Below are positions 1-11,567 of a stretch of DNA of 64,000 nt, piece by piece (the stretch's first letter is position 1; every line of letters starts with the position of its first letter). Origin of the DNA: Aegilops tauschii subsp. strangulata (taxonomy: Eukaryota; Streptophyta; Magnoliopsida; Poales; Poaceae). Location: contig NC_053041.3 of assembly GCF_002575655.3 (NCBI RefSeq), positions 118,574,318-118,638,317 on the forward strand, given 5' to 3'. Position numbers and translations under genes: made by a program. The notes beneath the pieces were generated by a model. It did no database searches. It worked only from the letters and a program-made list of their open reading frames with translations, and was not told where the DNA came from.

Positions 1-158
1 CCTCCATTCCCAAATATTTGTCTTTCTAGAGATTTCAACAAGTGACTACATACGAAGCAAAATGAGTGAATCTACACTCTAAAATATGCCTACATACATC
101 GGTATGTTGTAGTCCATTTGAAATGTCTAGAAAGACAAATATTAGGGAACGGAGGGAG
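1..158. mobile_element. Stowaway-type MITE (Tc1/Mariner), left tip cut by window
   Basis: The two ends are inverted repeats: CCCAAATATTTGTCTTTCTA near the start pairs with the AAGACAAATATT...GGAACGGAGGGAG stretch at 129-158. The right end is followed by TA, the expected target duplication. The first few bases of the left repeat lie outside the window. Size, ends and TA target fit the Stowaway MITEs that are very common in Triticeae. It has no coding capacity. Confidence 0.85.
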
Positions 159-849
159 TACAAGACAACTCATTCAATTATCTTTATTACTCTCCCATTT
201 GAAAATAGAAATCTCTATCGCTCCCAATTAATACATGTATTTAAATACGTGCAGTTTAAACTAGTGCATAAATGGAAACATTGGTGCATGTATCATCCTG
301 CTCGCAGTAATGTAAATATTCCCATTATTTCTTCCAAAAGGCTTCCTACAATAAGAGGATGTCGAATTGAGTCCTAACTTGTAAGGTAAAAAGTCCCCAT
401 AGTTGGAAGGCAGATCATGGTAGTGGCCCTCCTTTCGAGACCCATCCAAAATCAAAACTTTGTTGACTATATGGACTTGTTGAAAAGAGCATGTTTGGTA
501 CATTCCCTCCTGGATTCCATCCGTTGGAACTAGACAGGCTCAAAGAAATACCAGGCTATCTCAATGTATGCGGCTCAGTTCTTTGGCCGCCAAAGTATCT
601 GACAGACAAGGAAGAATGCACTATGCAAATATGTAATAACCGTGGCATTGTTCTACCCAGATGTTGAAGGTTTGAAATGCAGAGCAACAAAGGTTCAACC
701 CAAATGCAAGCTCTTCTCCTAGTTGTTCTTTTCGGGCGAGAAAATCGTAACCATAGAAAACATGTCAATTTGAGGTCCTACGGATATCGTCACATGTCAT
801 GTATGACTTGCAAGTGAATGACTGGCCATACACCTATACTACCCCCCCC

Positions 850-881
<32 letters not shown>

Positions 882-1221
882 GGCCATAGCACACACACCC
901 TTAGGGGAATCGGGAAAGTTGAGAAAGACTCGCCACCTACAACTAAGGCCATGCTAGTTTAACTCTTAGAATGTTGCGAAGTATCTTACAAAGAGCAATC
1001 TAAACAACAATGAAATTACATTCCTCCCCCAGGAAATGTGTAGCACTTCACAAAGTTGACATATCATACATGCTAGCATGCTACAAATAATGCTTGCATG
1101 GACGCCACAATTATCTATCAAAAATATCTTGAGATCTTGCCCTGGAGAAAGGGATCATACTCTTTTATTTATCTTTGATGCCTCGCATATTATTTTGGTT
1201 TCCCCCATCATCTTCATCCAT
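159..1221. other. Non-coding flank with C-run and CA microsatellite
   Basis: No ORF here has protein-like composition or a recognisable domain. The only notable structure is a run of about 25 C (842-866) followed by a short CA repeat (866-880), with a second CA-rich patch at 890-899. I see nothing else. Confidence 0.6.
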
Positions 1222-1223
1222 TA

Positions 1224-1333
1224 TCTCCATCCCGAATTACTTGTTGCAAAAACAGATAAAAATGGATGTATCTGAACCTAAAATACGTCTAGATACATCC
1301 ATTTATGTGATAAGTAATTCCGGGCGGAGGGAG
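1224..1333. mobile_element. Stowaway-type MITE, about 110 bp
   Basis: The left end CTCCATCCCGAATTACTTGT is the inverted complement of the right end (ataagtaattccgggcggag). TA flanks both sides (1222-1223 and 1334-1335). The centre holds a short inner palindrome built on ATGGATGTATCTG and its partner. This is the usual compact Stowaway layout. Confidence 0.88.
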
Positions 1334-1335
1334 TA

Positions 1336-2505
1336 TGTGGATTTGTATGTATGTATAGTACATAATTATTTGATGATGGACTTCTCCTCCTACTCATGAG
1401 AATATGGCTAGAATATATAGTGGAAGGGGATTGAAATATTGTATAGTCAAGTGAAGGTTGGAGGTGATCCATTTCTATGTATGAACACATATATTGGGAA
1501 GATTTAACAGTTTTATGTTTGTTTTCATGATTCCTAGGCTAGCTACAACCTTTTTATGTAGGGCGCATGAGTTATAATCTTTGGCGGTTTAGTAATATTT
1601 TTTTTTCATTCGGGTGCACATTGAGGGTAGCTGCACTTTACCTTGCAAATGACCATTGTATTTTTGAACCTATCTTTTTAGACATCCTCCCGGAAAAAAA
1701 ATTGAAGTCTCCAGCCGCAACATGCGAGCAGATCAATTCCTTCAAGGGCCAAATCGGATATGTTTAATTAATGTTTTGTCCATGTGGGCATGTCAAAAAT
1801 TCAAGTAAGCGATTGGGGTTACCATCATTTTGACATTCTACAAGCCATCAACATTTGTGACGGTGACTCAGGAGCGGTTTGTTCCTTGTGACTCGATTAG
1901 GCCAAATGGCCTCTTTCTGAATGTGCCATTGATTATGTGTTATTATTTTCTAACAAGTTGGTCGACACAAAGAGACTGTGTGTTGCATTTTTTGTTGTTG
2001 CATTTTCTTGATTAGATGCTAAGAATCAATAGAGCTTGCAATTCTGTGAAAGAATTGTACATTACGAGAAACGCTTGGATCATGACACTAATACTAGTTT
2101 GTATGTTCTGTTGAAAATACACTAGTGTTTCTGCACCGCTATGGCCATAGTTGCTAAATGGTAACAAAAGAACTCACAAGCATAAGTTTAATGTGTTGGG
2201 ACAAACCCTCCGACAATGAACGCCGAGTAGCCTCCGGCGGCATGAACGCCGGACAAATCACACTCACACACACACTCGGACATATGGAGGTGAAAGAAGA
2301 ATACGAGCACACTGGACACAAGAATTTTTGGCAACAAACGCCCTGCCGCGCGAATGGCGTTCCCTTTCTTTCGAGCTCAAACCCGACTATGGACCACATC
2401 GAATCATACATGAGAGACTACACACCCTGAAGACTAACTCCGGCTACTACTCCTAGTGGTGAGCGCGCGCGCACACACACAAAAGACTACATCTCTGGCT
2501 ACACC
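1336..2505. other. Non-coding flank, no gene seen
   Basis: Only short unrelated ORFs occur, with no domain or codon signal. A GC/CA dinucleotide patch lies at 2465-2481. I see no repeat boundary or RNA gene. Confidence 0.55.
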
Positions 2506-2508
2506 TTA

Positions 2509-2778
2509 GGGCATGTACAATGGTTGATAATATAGTCTTATCTTAAATCTTGCATGTAATTTAGAGATGACAAATAAGTGTCTACAATAGGTCATCTCTT
2601 AACCTTGTCTTCAATAACTAGCTATTCCTAAAAATGTGGTGAGGCATATTATGCTAAGAGATCATCTCTTGTCTTCTCTTTAATAAGAGAAGACAAGACT
2701 TTTCTTATGAATTCTCTCTCCTTCACCTCATCATTTATCCTATATGGCACTCCTAAGATATCATCATTGTAAATGCCC
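2509..2778. mobile_element. Tourist/Harbinger-type MITE, 270 bp
   Basis: The element starts GGGCATGTACAATGG and ends CATTGTAAATGCCC, an imperfect terminal inverted repeat. TTA lies directly outside both ends (2506-2508 and 2779-2781), the three-base target duplication of PIF/Harbinger elements. The interior has a strong foldback around AGAGATCATCTCTTGTCTTC and carries no ORF. Confidence 0.85.
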
Positions 2779-2781
2779 TTA

Positions 2782-5704
2782 ATAAATAGGAGACGCACAC
2801 AGGCCAGCGGCCACACATACCCACTAACCTATGCACGTACGCACGACCCGGCCTCACAATCGGCCACTATCTAACTAACTCAGCCATGCATGCAACTAAT
2901 TAGCCTCTAACTAACTGACTAGCCGCAACTAACAGCGAGTTGACCGAAGCACAGGTGCACACATGCACGTACATGTCAAGATTAAGTCTAACATAATGTA
3001 TGAAGCTAGGTGGATCAAAAAGTAGTTCCAGATGACAACCCCGACTCTATATCTATCCCGACGTCTTCCATCCCTAGGTTTCAGCTAATCTCAACTCCTC
3101 CAACTCTCCTGAAATTTGAGTGTGTAGGATCGAAAACTGAAACCAAGAGGCCGGCAGGACCCTCAAATGCATGTACTATATATAAAGCAACCATTTCACG
3201 AAGGTTGTTGATAGTAGTAACGTCCAATCTTTATCATCAGCGGTACTTCACACAACGGCTTTTACTAGTAGCACATATTGTCTGTGTCAGCAGCCTTCTT
3301 GCTCTATCGGCTGGACCGGACACTGAAGCGCCCCTCGTGGGCCCCCACTGACCAGAGGACGTGAGCACTACAAATACAAGGAGATGTGTTCTAAAAAAAA
3401 TACAAGGAAGATGGTTAGTGGAGGAGGCAGCTTGGAATGGGGTGCCCTTTCCTTGGCTCGACTGGTGTTATGTCTTTCCTGCTTTCTTCCACTACTAGAT
3501 CGGCAACGCGCCTTGGCGCGAGGGTGCCTATCCCAATGATATTGTCAAGCCATGGAAGATCAAACAGCATGATGCATTAGTATGAAGACAAGTTTAGCAC
3601 ATGTAACAAAGCTACCGATTATAGTGTTCAAGGGTAAAAAGAAACATTCACTCTGCCAGGAAGCAAGGCAACATCCAATTCAGCACATGAGATTATGAAA
3701 TGTTAATCTCCAAATTCCAGAACCATGCATCATCAACAACATAATGTAATTAAAATTGGAAAACTTTACATATAGACCATTTTATATTTATAAGAGATAC
3801 ACAGAATAAGTCGTCCCATATCAGAACATTCAGTAGTGTGACAAAATAAAAGGAGATTCATGTACATATCAGAACTGAGATTCTCCAAATCCCAAATTTT
3901 GGTCATGAAATATATTCTTTATCAGAATTTGAAATACCACAATGGGCTAATAATCACTGTCAATGTAAGGAACTGCATGCTTTTCTTTCGCTTCATATGA
4001 ATTGAATTTCTCGATTAAATAATCATAGTTGATATCAATGTCCAACCTTGAAAGTGAAAGGTTTCAGTTCTCATCGAAACCACTGCATTAGTAACTCGAT
4101 GCATTCGTTTTGTCTTCACTTTGTCATCGTAGTAAAACTCTGCTACACAAGTTAATATAATGACAATATAAGTGCCAAAGATAATGAAAATGTTTGCTTC
4201 CTATAAGCTTATAAACATAGGATGGTGCCCTATCTTGAGTGTATTCTATCAGTAGGCTTGCAAAGATAAGATGACTTGCATGAGAACATCAATGCCAAAA
4301 TCATCCGCAGCTCACAAAAATGACAGGTCACAGCAAAAGTAAAGTGTCCTGGGCAGATTATTAACAAAAGTACATAGAATCGAAAGGTGTAGCGGCTACC
4401 TATGCGTCTGAAGCTCATAGCAAGTAGGCAACTTCCCATGCAGAGTATATGTCCTGGAAAGAAGAGAAAAGAAGGTGCAACACAACAATACATAATTTGT
4501 TAGACTAAAGAGCACTACAATAGCACAATAATTTGAAGGAGCAATTGTATGCCTAATCATGATCTAAACAGATGTGACTTTGGTACATGTATTTCTTTGA
4601 TCATGACGGTCCAATTTGATTATAATGACGGTCCAGTTTGATTATAATCAAATAAATCAACCAGCTATGCAAGCATGATAGTTATTAACAGAGAGACACA
4701 TCACGCCAGTTCAAAATTTCATGATAGGTGCTTACTATATTTTCTAAGATTGGCTGCATCTTATTAGAATCAGGAAATACATGTATACGCCAGCAGCTAG
4801 TGCTCCCAGGGAACTGAATTATGCTTATGTAGCGCCATGAATATCTAAATATACATTATACTGAATATATATACGATGTATTTACTTTGTTTTTTCAGCT
4901 GTCGTGGTCAAAAGTTCTAAACCTGACTTATATTCTACAAAAATATTTACCTGGCATGAACCATTGTGTTGCTGCAAATATAAATATATATTTTTAATCA
5001 ATCATTTGTACATCTCTAAACTCTACGATCTAGCCATGATTACTATGCAATTACGAAGTTCTCAACTTTCTCTTCTCTTCATTTATAATTAGAACATGAG
5101 ACACTACTTTGATATATCCCCTTCTTGACATAGAGATCCTAAAAACCATCAGGCACATAAGCCTAAAATAAACAGTGGTGATTGCCTTGGGAAAAGATCA
5201 CTTTGACCCTTCTCTTTCTACACCAATAATAAAAAATGGTTCCTTAAATAGAGAAATTTTTTGGAAAAATTCACATGGAGAAAGCAAGGAATCTAACCAT
5301 GCTGCTGGGGTGAAGCATCTAACAACCCAAAAGGTACAACATAATAGCCATGAGGAGGAATGCCAAATGAGACCATAGAAAAAGGAATGCAGAAAAAGAA
5401 ACCAATCAACTTAAGGAACTTGTTGACCGCTGTCATACCTTCATGTTGCCTTTGACTTAATCAAATGCCTGCAATTAAGCAACGAAGAACCACATTAGTG
5501 GCTACACAAGCTAGTAGAATGATACTACTGACAAATATAGCCAATGGCCTATGTCTAAAGATACCACTATTCATTCTGGAGGTTACTTGATTAGCCCGAA
5601 CACGTGGGAAGGTGGCAGCTCACGTACGACATGGAGCATAAAAAATAATAGGTAGCCAGGTAGGCATCACGAAGTGGGCTTACCTTTGGAGGAGCATGGT
5701 GTTG
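2782..5704. other. Non-coding flank left of CACTA-1
   Basis: No gene is supported over about 2.9 kb. The stretch is AT-rich from about 3560 to 5560. A GC-rich patch at 3290-3360 and a palindromic motif around ACTAGATCGGCAACGCGCC (about 3494-3512) resemble motifs found at some Helitron tips, but I could not place matching ends. The region continues beyond CACTA-1 at 18034. Confidence 0.5.
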
Positions 5705-5754
5705 GTGCACTAGTAGAAAACAGGGCATAGGTCACAGGGCAGTTTTCACATTAG

Positions 5755-6000
5755 CCCCGGTTCAGTCACGAACCGGGACCCATGGGGGCATTCGTCCCGG
5801 TTCGTGAGCCCAGGGGGCCGGCCGGGGCCTCGTGGGCATTGGTCCCGGTTCGTATGGAACCATTTGTCCCGGTTCAAGCCACGAACCGGGACTAATGGTC
5901 CTCGCTCCTGGCCCACAACCATTTGTCCCGGTTCTTGGCATGAACCGGGACAGAAGGCCCGGATTTAGTACTGGTTCATGCCACGAACCGAGACCAATGA
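5755..6000 (+). repeat. CACTA-1 left subterminal repeats
   Basis: Several copies of a short unit alternate in orientation: CCCGGTTCGTG and its complement CACGAACCGGGA (for example near 5772, 5793, 5845, 5880, 5928 and 5945). In CACTA elements such subterminal repeats are bound by the TNP1/TNPA-type protein and also act as the promoter of the transposon genes. The same unit recurs at 10735-10865, 11698-11890 and 17825-17995. Confidence 0.9.
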
Positions 6001-6005
6001 GGTGC

Positions 6006-6014
6006 CTATATATA
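6006..6014 (+). promoter_or_regulatory. TATA box of the CACTA-1 left transcription unit
   Basis: The string CTATATATA lies directly downstream of the left subterminal repeats and upstream of a GC-rich leader. A plausible leader intron follows (donor GTGAGC at 6284, acceptor ATAG at 6386). This would drive the small ORF at 6391 and TNP2 at 7023. Confidence 0.65.
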
Positions 6015-6390
6015 CCCCTCGCCCGCGAGCAGAGCACTCCAGTGCTCTGTTTTTTCTCTGGCCGGCGAGGGGAGGGCTTTGTGGTGCTCTAGCTCACCTC
6101 CTATGCACATGAGGTGTTCGATGAAATGCCCGAGCCACACTAGTTAAGCTTTGTCCTCTCGAAGCTCGACCTCAAAGCTCCATTTTCCTCGAGATTTTTC
6201 TAGGTTTAGCGGCCCGTCACGTCCCATTCCCGTCTTCACCGCCGTCGACCGCCCGCGCCGATCTCGTCGCCGGCAACACCGTGGTGAGCCTCTTGTTCTT
6301 ATCTTCTTTTTGAAAGAAAAAAAATTCTTACTTTAGATAGATACTTGTCTAATTTTCTTACTATTTTATTCCTTCTTATTACATAGTGCG

Positions 6391-6838
6391 ATGATTTTGG
6401 TATCCGCCCCCGTCGGCCCTCGTCCTGTCTATGATTCGGATGTGGTATATATAATCTTTTTATAACTATTTGATTCATTTATTGTTTATGACAAATATAC
6501 CGACCAACGTGACATAGATTTTATTTATCTAGGAGGTGGTTGAACCGGAAATTCTAACCGACCCTATTGTCGAGAGGTTAAATTTAGTTGAAGAAGAAAA
6601 CAATTACTTGAAGGAAAAAATAAAAAAAATTGAGGAGGAGAAGATGATATTGGAGTTGCATGTTGCGGATGTCGTCGATGATCACAAGATCAAGATGGAT
6701 GCAATGTGCTTGAAGATTAGAAAGATTAGAAAATATGCCATTCATACCGAGGCTTGGTATCATTATGCCGTTGGATCAATTGTTACCTTGGTTGCGATTA
6801 TGATCGCATTTGTTTTCGCATTGAAATGTTTTACATAG
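6391..6838 (+). CDS. Small coiled-coil protein with C-terminal membrane anchor, inside CACTA-1
   Basis: This is a two-exon model of 119 residues: exon 1 at 6391-6444 and exon 2 at 6533-6838. The GT...AG intron keeps the frame, and the ATG at 6391 follows directly after a leader intron acceptor. Residues 1-18 are proline-containing. Residues about 28-90 are highly charged with heptad-like leucine/isoleucine spacing (VEEENNYLKEKIKKIEEEKM), so probably a coiled coil. Residues about 97-115 (AVGSIVTLVAIMIAFVFAL) form one hydrophobic segment with only a four-residue tail, the layout of a tail-anchored membrane protein. The ORF is unbroken, unlike the two larger genes. It lies between the TATA box and TNP2 and may share their pre-mRNA by alternative splicing. 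I do not recognise a named family or function. The membrane location is inferred from hydrophobicity alone. Confidence 0.6.
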
Positions 6839-7022
6839 TTTCAATGTATGGTTTAATTAATTAGATGCTCTGGAGAGCTATATATATGTTGTTAGATGAG
6901 AACTATGTATGTACTTTGGTTCTAATGTGATGATGAACTTCTATTAATTTGGTCACTTAATTATCTATTCATGATGTTCTGTAATGGTTTTTGATACACT
7001 TAATTATATATAATGCACGCAG

Positions 7023-10000
7023 ATGAACCGGCAATGGATGTACGGTGGCAGACACACCTCCGAGTACATTAAGGGCGTGCATGATTTTCTCGAAGTGGCT
7101 GAGGCAAACAAGCAGAATGGTTTTATGTGTTGTCCATGCCCTGCATGTGGGAATACGAAGTCTTACTCTGACCGGAAAATCCTTCATGCCCACCTGCTTT
7201 ACAAGGGTTTCATGCCACACTATAATGTTTGGACGAGGCACGGAGAAATGGGGGTTATGATGGAAGACGGCGAAGAAGAAGAGGACGATGACAACTATGT
7301 GCCCCCTGAATACGGTGATGCTGCAACGGGGGAAGCTGCTGAAGATCAAGAGGAACCAGACGATGTGCCCAATAATGCTGCAAGGGGGGAAGCTGCTGAA
7401 GATGAAGAGGAACCAGTGCCCGATGATGATGATCTCTGCCGGGTCATTGTCGATGCAAGGACGCAATGCGAAAGTCAAAAGGAGAAGCTGAAGTTCGATC
7501 GCATGTTAGAGGATCACAAAAAAGGGTTGTACCCCAATTGCGAAGATGGCAACACAAAGCTCGGTACCGTACTGGAATTGCTGCAGTGGAAGGCAGAGAA
7601 TGCTGTGCCTGACAAAGGATTTGAGAAGCTATTGAAAATATTGAAGAAGAAGCTTCCAAAGGATAACGAATTGCCCGACAGTACATACGCAGCAAAGAAG
7701 GTCGTATGCCCTCTAGGATTGGAGGTGCAGAAGATACATGCATGCCCTAATGACTGCATCCTCTACCGCGGTGCGTACAAGGATCTGAACGCATGCCCGG
7801 TATGCGGTGCATTGCGGTATAAGATCAGACGAGATGACCCTGGTGATGTTGACGGCGAGCCCCCCAGGAAGAGGGTTCCTGCGAAGGTGATGTGGTATGC
7901 TCCTATAATACCACGGTTGAAACGTCTGTTCAGAAACGAAGAGCATGCCAAGTTGATGCGATGGCACAGTGAGGACCGTAAGAAAGACGGGAAGTTGAGA
8001 GCACCCGCTGACGGGTCGCAGTGGAGAAAAATCGAGAGAAAGTACTGGGCTGAGTTTGCAGCTGACCCAAGGAACGTATGGTTTGGTTTAAGCGCGGATG
8101 GCATTAATCCTTTCGGGGAGTAGAGCAGCAATCACAGCACCTGGCCCGTGACTCTATGTATGTATAACCTTCCTCCTTGGATGTGCATGAAGCGAAAGTT
8201 CATTATGATGCCAGTTCTCATCCAAGGCCCTAAGCAACCCGGCAACGACATTGATGTGTACCTAAGGCCATTAGTTGAAGAACTTTTACAGCTGTGGACT
8301 GGAAACGATGTACGTACGTGGGATGAGCACAAACAGGAGGAATTTAACCTGCACGCGTTGCTGTTTGTAACCATCAACGATTGGCCCGCTCTCAGTAACC
8401 TTTCAGGACAGACAAACAAGGGATACCACGCATGCACGCACTGTTTAGATGACACTGAAAGTATATACCTGGACAAAAGCAGGAAGAATGTGTACCTGGG
8501 CCATCGTCGATTTCTTCCGACCAACCATCAATGTCGAAAGAAAGGCAAGCATTTCAAAGGCGAGGCAGATCACCGGAAGAAGCCCGCCATGCGTACCGGT
8601 GATCACGTACTTGCTATGGTCAATGATTTACACGTAATCTTTGGAAAGGGTCCCGGCGGACTAGCTGTTCCGAATGACGTTGAGGGACACGCACCCATGT
8701 GGAAGAAGAAATCTATATTTTGGGACCTACCCTACTGGAAAGAGCTAGAGGTCCGCTCTTCAATCGACGTGATGCACATGACGAAGAACCTTTGCGTGAA
8801 CCTGCTAGGCTTCTTGGGCGTGTATGGGAAGACAAAAGATACACCTGAGGCACGGGAGGACCTGCAATGTTTGCACGAAAAAGACGGCATGCCTCCGAAG
8901 CAGTATGAAGGTCCTGCCAGCTACGCTCTTACGAAAGAAGAGAAAGAAATCTTCTTTGAATGCCTGCTCAGTATGAAGGTCCCGACTGGCTTCTCGTTGA
9001 ATATAAAGGGAATAATAAATATGCCAGAGAAAAAGTTCCAGAACCTAAAGTCTCATGACTGGCACGTGATTATGACGCAACTGCTTCCGGTTGCATTGAG
9101 GGGGCTTCTACCGGAAAATGTCCGATTAGCCATTGTGAAGCTATGTACATTCCTCAATGCAATCTCTCAGAAGGTAATCGATCCCGAAATCATACCAAGG
9201 CTAAGGAGTGATGTGGCGCAATGTCTTGTCAGTTTTGAGCTGGTGTTCCCACCATCCTTCTTCAATATCATGACGCACGTCCTAGTTCATCTAGTCGACG
9301 AGATTGTCATTCTGGGGCCCGTATTTCTACACAATATGTTCCCCTTTGAGAGGTTCATGGGAGTCCTAAAGAAATATGTCCGTAACCACGCTAGGCCAGA
9401 AGGAAGCATCTCCATGGGCCATCAAACAGAGGATGTCATTGGGTTTTGTGTTGACTTAATTCCTGGCCTTGAGAAGATAGGTCTCACTAAATCGCGGTAT
9501 GAGGGGAGACTGACTGGAAAAGGCACGCTTGGAGGGGGGAACTCAATAATATGCAGGGACGGATATTCTTGGTCTGAAGCACACTACACAGTTCTACAGA
9601 ACTCTACCTTGGTGACCCCGTATGTCGATGAACACAAGAACAGTCTGCGCTCCAAACACCCGGAGCAGTGTGACGACTGGATTACATGTGAACACATCAG
9701 GACTTTCAGCAGTTGGTTGGAAACACGTCTCAGAGGTGACACCACTGTTTGTGATGAGTTGTACTCGTTGTCCAGGGGACCATCTTCGACTGTATTGACT
9801 TACAAAGGATACGAGATAAATGGGAATACATTTTACACGATCGCCCAAGATCAAAAGAGCACCAACCAAAACAGCGGTGTCCGCTTTGATGCAGCAACCG
9901 AGAGGGGAAAGGACACATATTATGGTTACATAATGGACATATGGGAACTTGACTACGGACATGATTTTAAGGTCCCTTTGTTTAAGTGCAAATGGGTCAA

Positions 10001-10385
10001 TCTGTCAGGAGGCGGGGTACAGGTAGACCCACAGTACGGAATGACAACAGTGGATCTGAACAATCTTGGGTACACTGACGAACCGTTCGTCCTAGCCAAT
10101 GATGTGGCACAGGTTATCTATGTGAAGGACATGTCTACCAGACCGAGGAAAAGAAAAGATAAGGAAGCGAATACATCATACGATGAGCCAAAGCGGCACA
10201 TAGTTCTTTCAGGAAAAAGGGACATTGTGGGAGTGGAGGGCAAGACAGACATGTCTGAAGATTATGAAAAGTTTCATGAAATTCCTCCCTTCAAAGTCAA
10301 GGCTGACCCAAGCATCCTGATAAACGATGAAGATTATCCATGGTTATGGCGCAATAAGCAAATGACACAAGCGAAGAAAAAGTGA
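7023..10385 (+). pseudogene. TNP2: TNP2-type CACTA transposase, one premature stop
   Basis: The frame spans 1,120 codons and is broken only by TAG at 8121-8123; the frame resumes at the next codon and runs to the TGA at 10383-10385. The ATG at 7023 follows directly after an AG acceptor. Residues 1-70 match the transposase-associated domain with a zinc-type set (C36, C37, C39, C42, H55, H57). Residues about 80-140 are an acidic linker with an internal duplication (GEAAED...EEP). The TNP2 transposase domain follows and includes the SIDVMHMTKN motif with D582. DUF4218 (from about 677) and DUF4216 (about 925-1010) end the protein. The product would cut at the CACTA ends in the nucleus. Readthrough or a splice removing the stop would be needed for a full protein, so I call it a pseudogene although it is otherwise nearly intact. 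Confidence 0.93.
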
Positions 10386-10579
10386 AGACTTTCTCCCGCA
10401 ACTATTATGATGATAGCATGCCAACTTTGTAATAGACGAGTATGATACCATTGTCCGTTTTGTACAAGAAGTGCATCTAGTTTTTGCCGTAACCCTCTCA
10501 ACTTTCTTGCACATGCTATGTGGATGAAATGATGACACCATGCCAACTTTCAACCTTTTCAGAGTTCATTTGAAATGCT

Positions 10580-10950
10580 TTATAAGCCCTGAGTTCAGAG
10601 AGGTTAGGCCCGTAAGCCTGCTTTAGAGAGGAGCTCGACAGCTCAGGCGCACCGCACCTTATAAACAGGTGCGGCTCTCTCTTAGCTAGCGAGGTGGGAC
10701 TAAACTCACCACCACGCCGCTGTGCAAGGCCATTGGTCCCGGTTGGTGGCACGAACCGGGACCAATTCCACCCTTTGGTCCCTGTTGGTGCCACGAACCG
10801 GTACTAATGAGGCTGTGGCCCCACGAGCACCTTTAGTACCTGTTCGTGGCACGAACCGGTACTAGAGTTTCTTACTAGCTAAGCAGTTTTTTAGTCCCAC
10901 CTCGCTAGCTGAGAGGCACTAGGAGCGGTTTATAAGCCCTGAGTGCAGAG
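10580..10950. promoter_or_regulatory. Internal subterminal-repeat block with outward TATA boxes (block A)
   Basis: A core of CCCGGTTGGTG / CACGAACCGGGA units (10735-10865) is flanked by an inverted repeat. The left arm (about 10640-10705) and the right arm (about 10890-10945) share TAGCGAGGTGGGACTA in opposite orientation. Each arm carries a TTTATAAG/CTTATAAA element facing outward (minus strand at about 10661-10668, plus strand at about 10930-10937). The layout is that of a divergent promoter built from the element's own end sequence. Function is inferred. Confidence 0.5.
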
Positions 10951-10959
10951 ACGATGATG

Positions 10960-11088
10960 AAGAGGCGCAATGCTCACGTTGCTTAGCTTCAAGCCTTGAG
11001 GAATAAGGTAGACTGCATCGAGCTATGTGCAGTGCAGTCTACACTATTCCGAAAGGCTTGAAGCAAATCAACGCGCATTGCGCCTCTT
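10960..11088 (+). ncRNA. MIR-like foldback RNA, 129 nt
   Basis: The 5' arm (10960-11017) and 3' arm (11033-11088) are near-perfect complements. The first 14 pairs (AAGAGGCGCAATGC with its complement) are exact, the GCTTCAAGCCTT block pairs exactly with AAGGCTTGAAGC, and GTAGACTGCA pairs exactly near the loop. Only a few mismatches separate these blocks, and the loop is about 15 nt. A TTTATAAG element ends about 24 bases upstream, so transcription could start at the base of the stem. Size, pairing and short loop fit a plant MIRNA precursor; a siRNA-type hairpin is the alternative. I could not match it to a named miRNA. Confidence 0.6.
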
Positions 11089-11089
11089 T

Positions 11090-11565
11090 TTTATTTTTAA
11101 TCATTAAAAGCAAAAAGAATTTTCATAAAGAACTTTTTTTGATAGAAACTTTAATAGCAGAAAGAATTATCATAAAGTAAAATAAATAAGTAATTAGAAA
11201 CAAAATAAAATAAAATAAATAAGTTTTTTTGTTGTAAGTAGAAATAAAACAAAATAAATATAGCAAAAAAGAAAATAAAAAAACTAAATACAGCAAAAAG
11301 AATTTTCATAAAGAACTAATGGCACTAATAGAAAGTTTATATGTTTTCTAAAACTAATGGCACTAACAGACTGTTTATAATTTTGCTGACCTAAAAGCAA
11401 AAAGAATTAAAAAATAAAGCAAAAAACAAAAGAAAATAAATAATGCAAAAAATTTAAAAAACTGCCACCTATTGGGCCAGCACGGCCTGAATACGACTAG
11501 AAACCCAACCTGGGCCAGGATTTAGGCCCGCAGAAGGCCCAATAGGCCCACAGACAGCACAGTGT
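11090..11565. other. AT-rich spacer inside CACTA-1
   Basis: A-rich, low-complexity sequence with repeated AAAAGAATTTTCATAAAG-like pieces and AAATAAAATAAATAAG runs. A short stretch is duplicated around 11315-11365 (ACTAATGGCACTAAYAGA). No ORF of interest. It separates the hairpin from the second internal promoter block. Confidence 0.6.
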
Positions 11566-11567
11566 GA

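Noticed and set aside
2158..2430. 90-codon plus-strand ORF with an opposing ORF
   Set aside because: No recognisable domain, no splice or promoter context, and open on both strands.
3010..3351. 113-codon ORF in the left flank
   Set aside because: No domain or conserved motif seen; length is within chance for this much sequence.
6024..6047. GCAGAGCACT...AGTGCTCTGT mini-hairpin just after the TATA box
   Set aside because: Only about 10 pairs; too short to call a small-RNA precursor.
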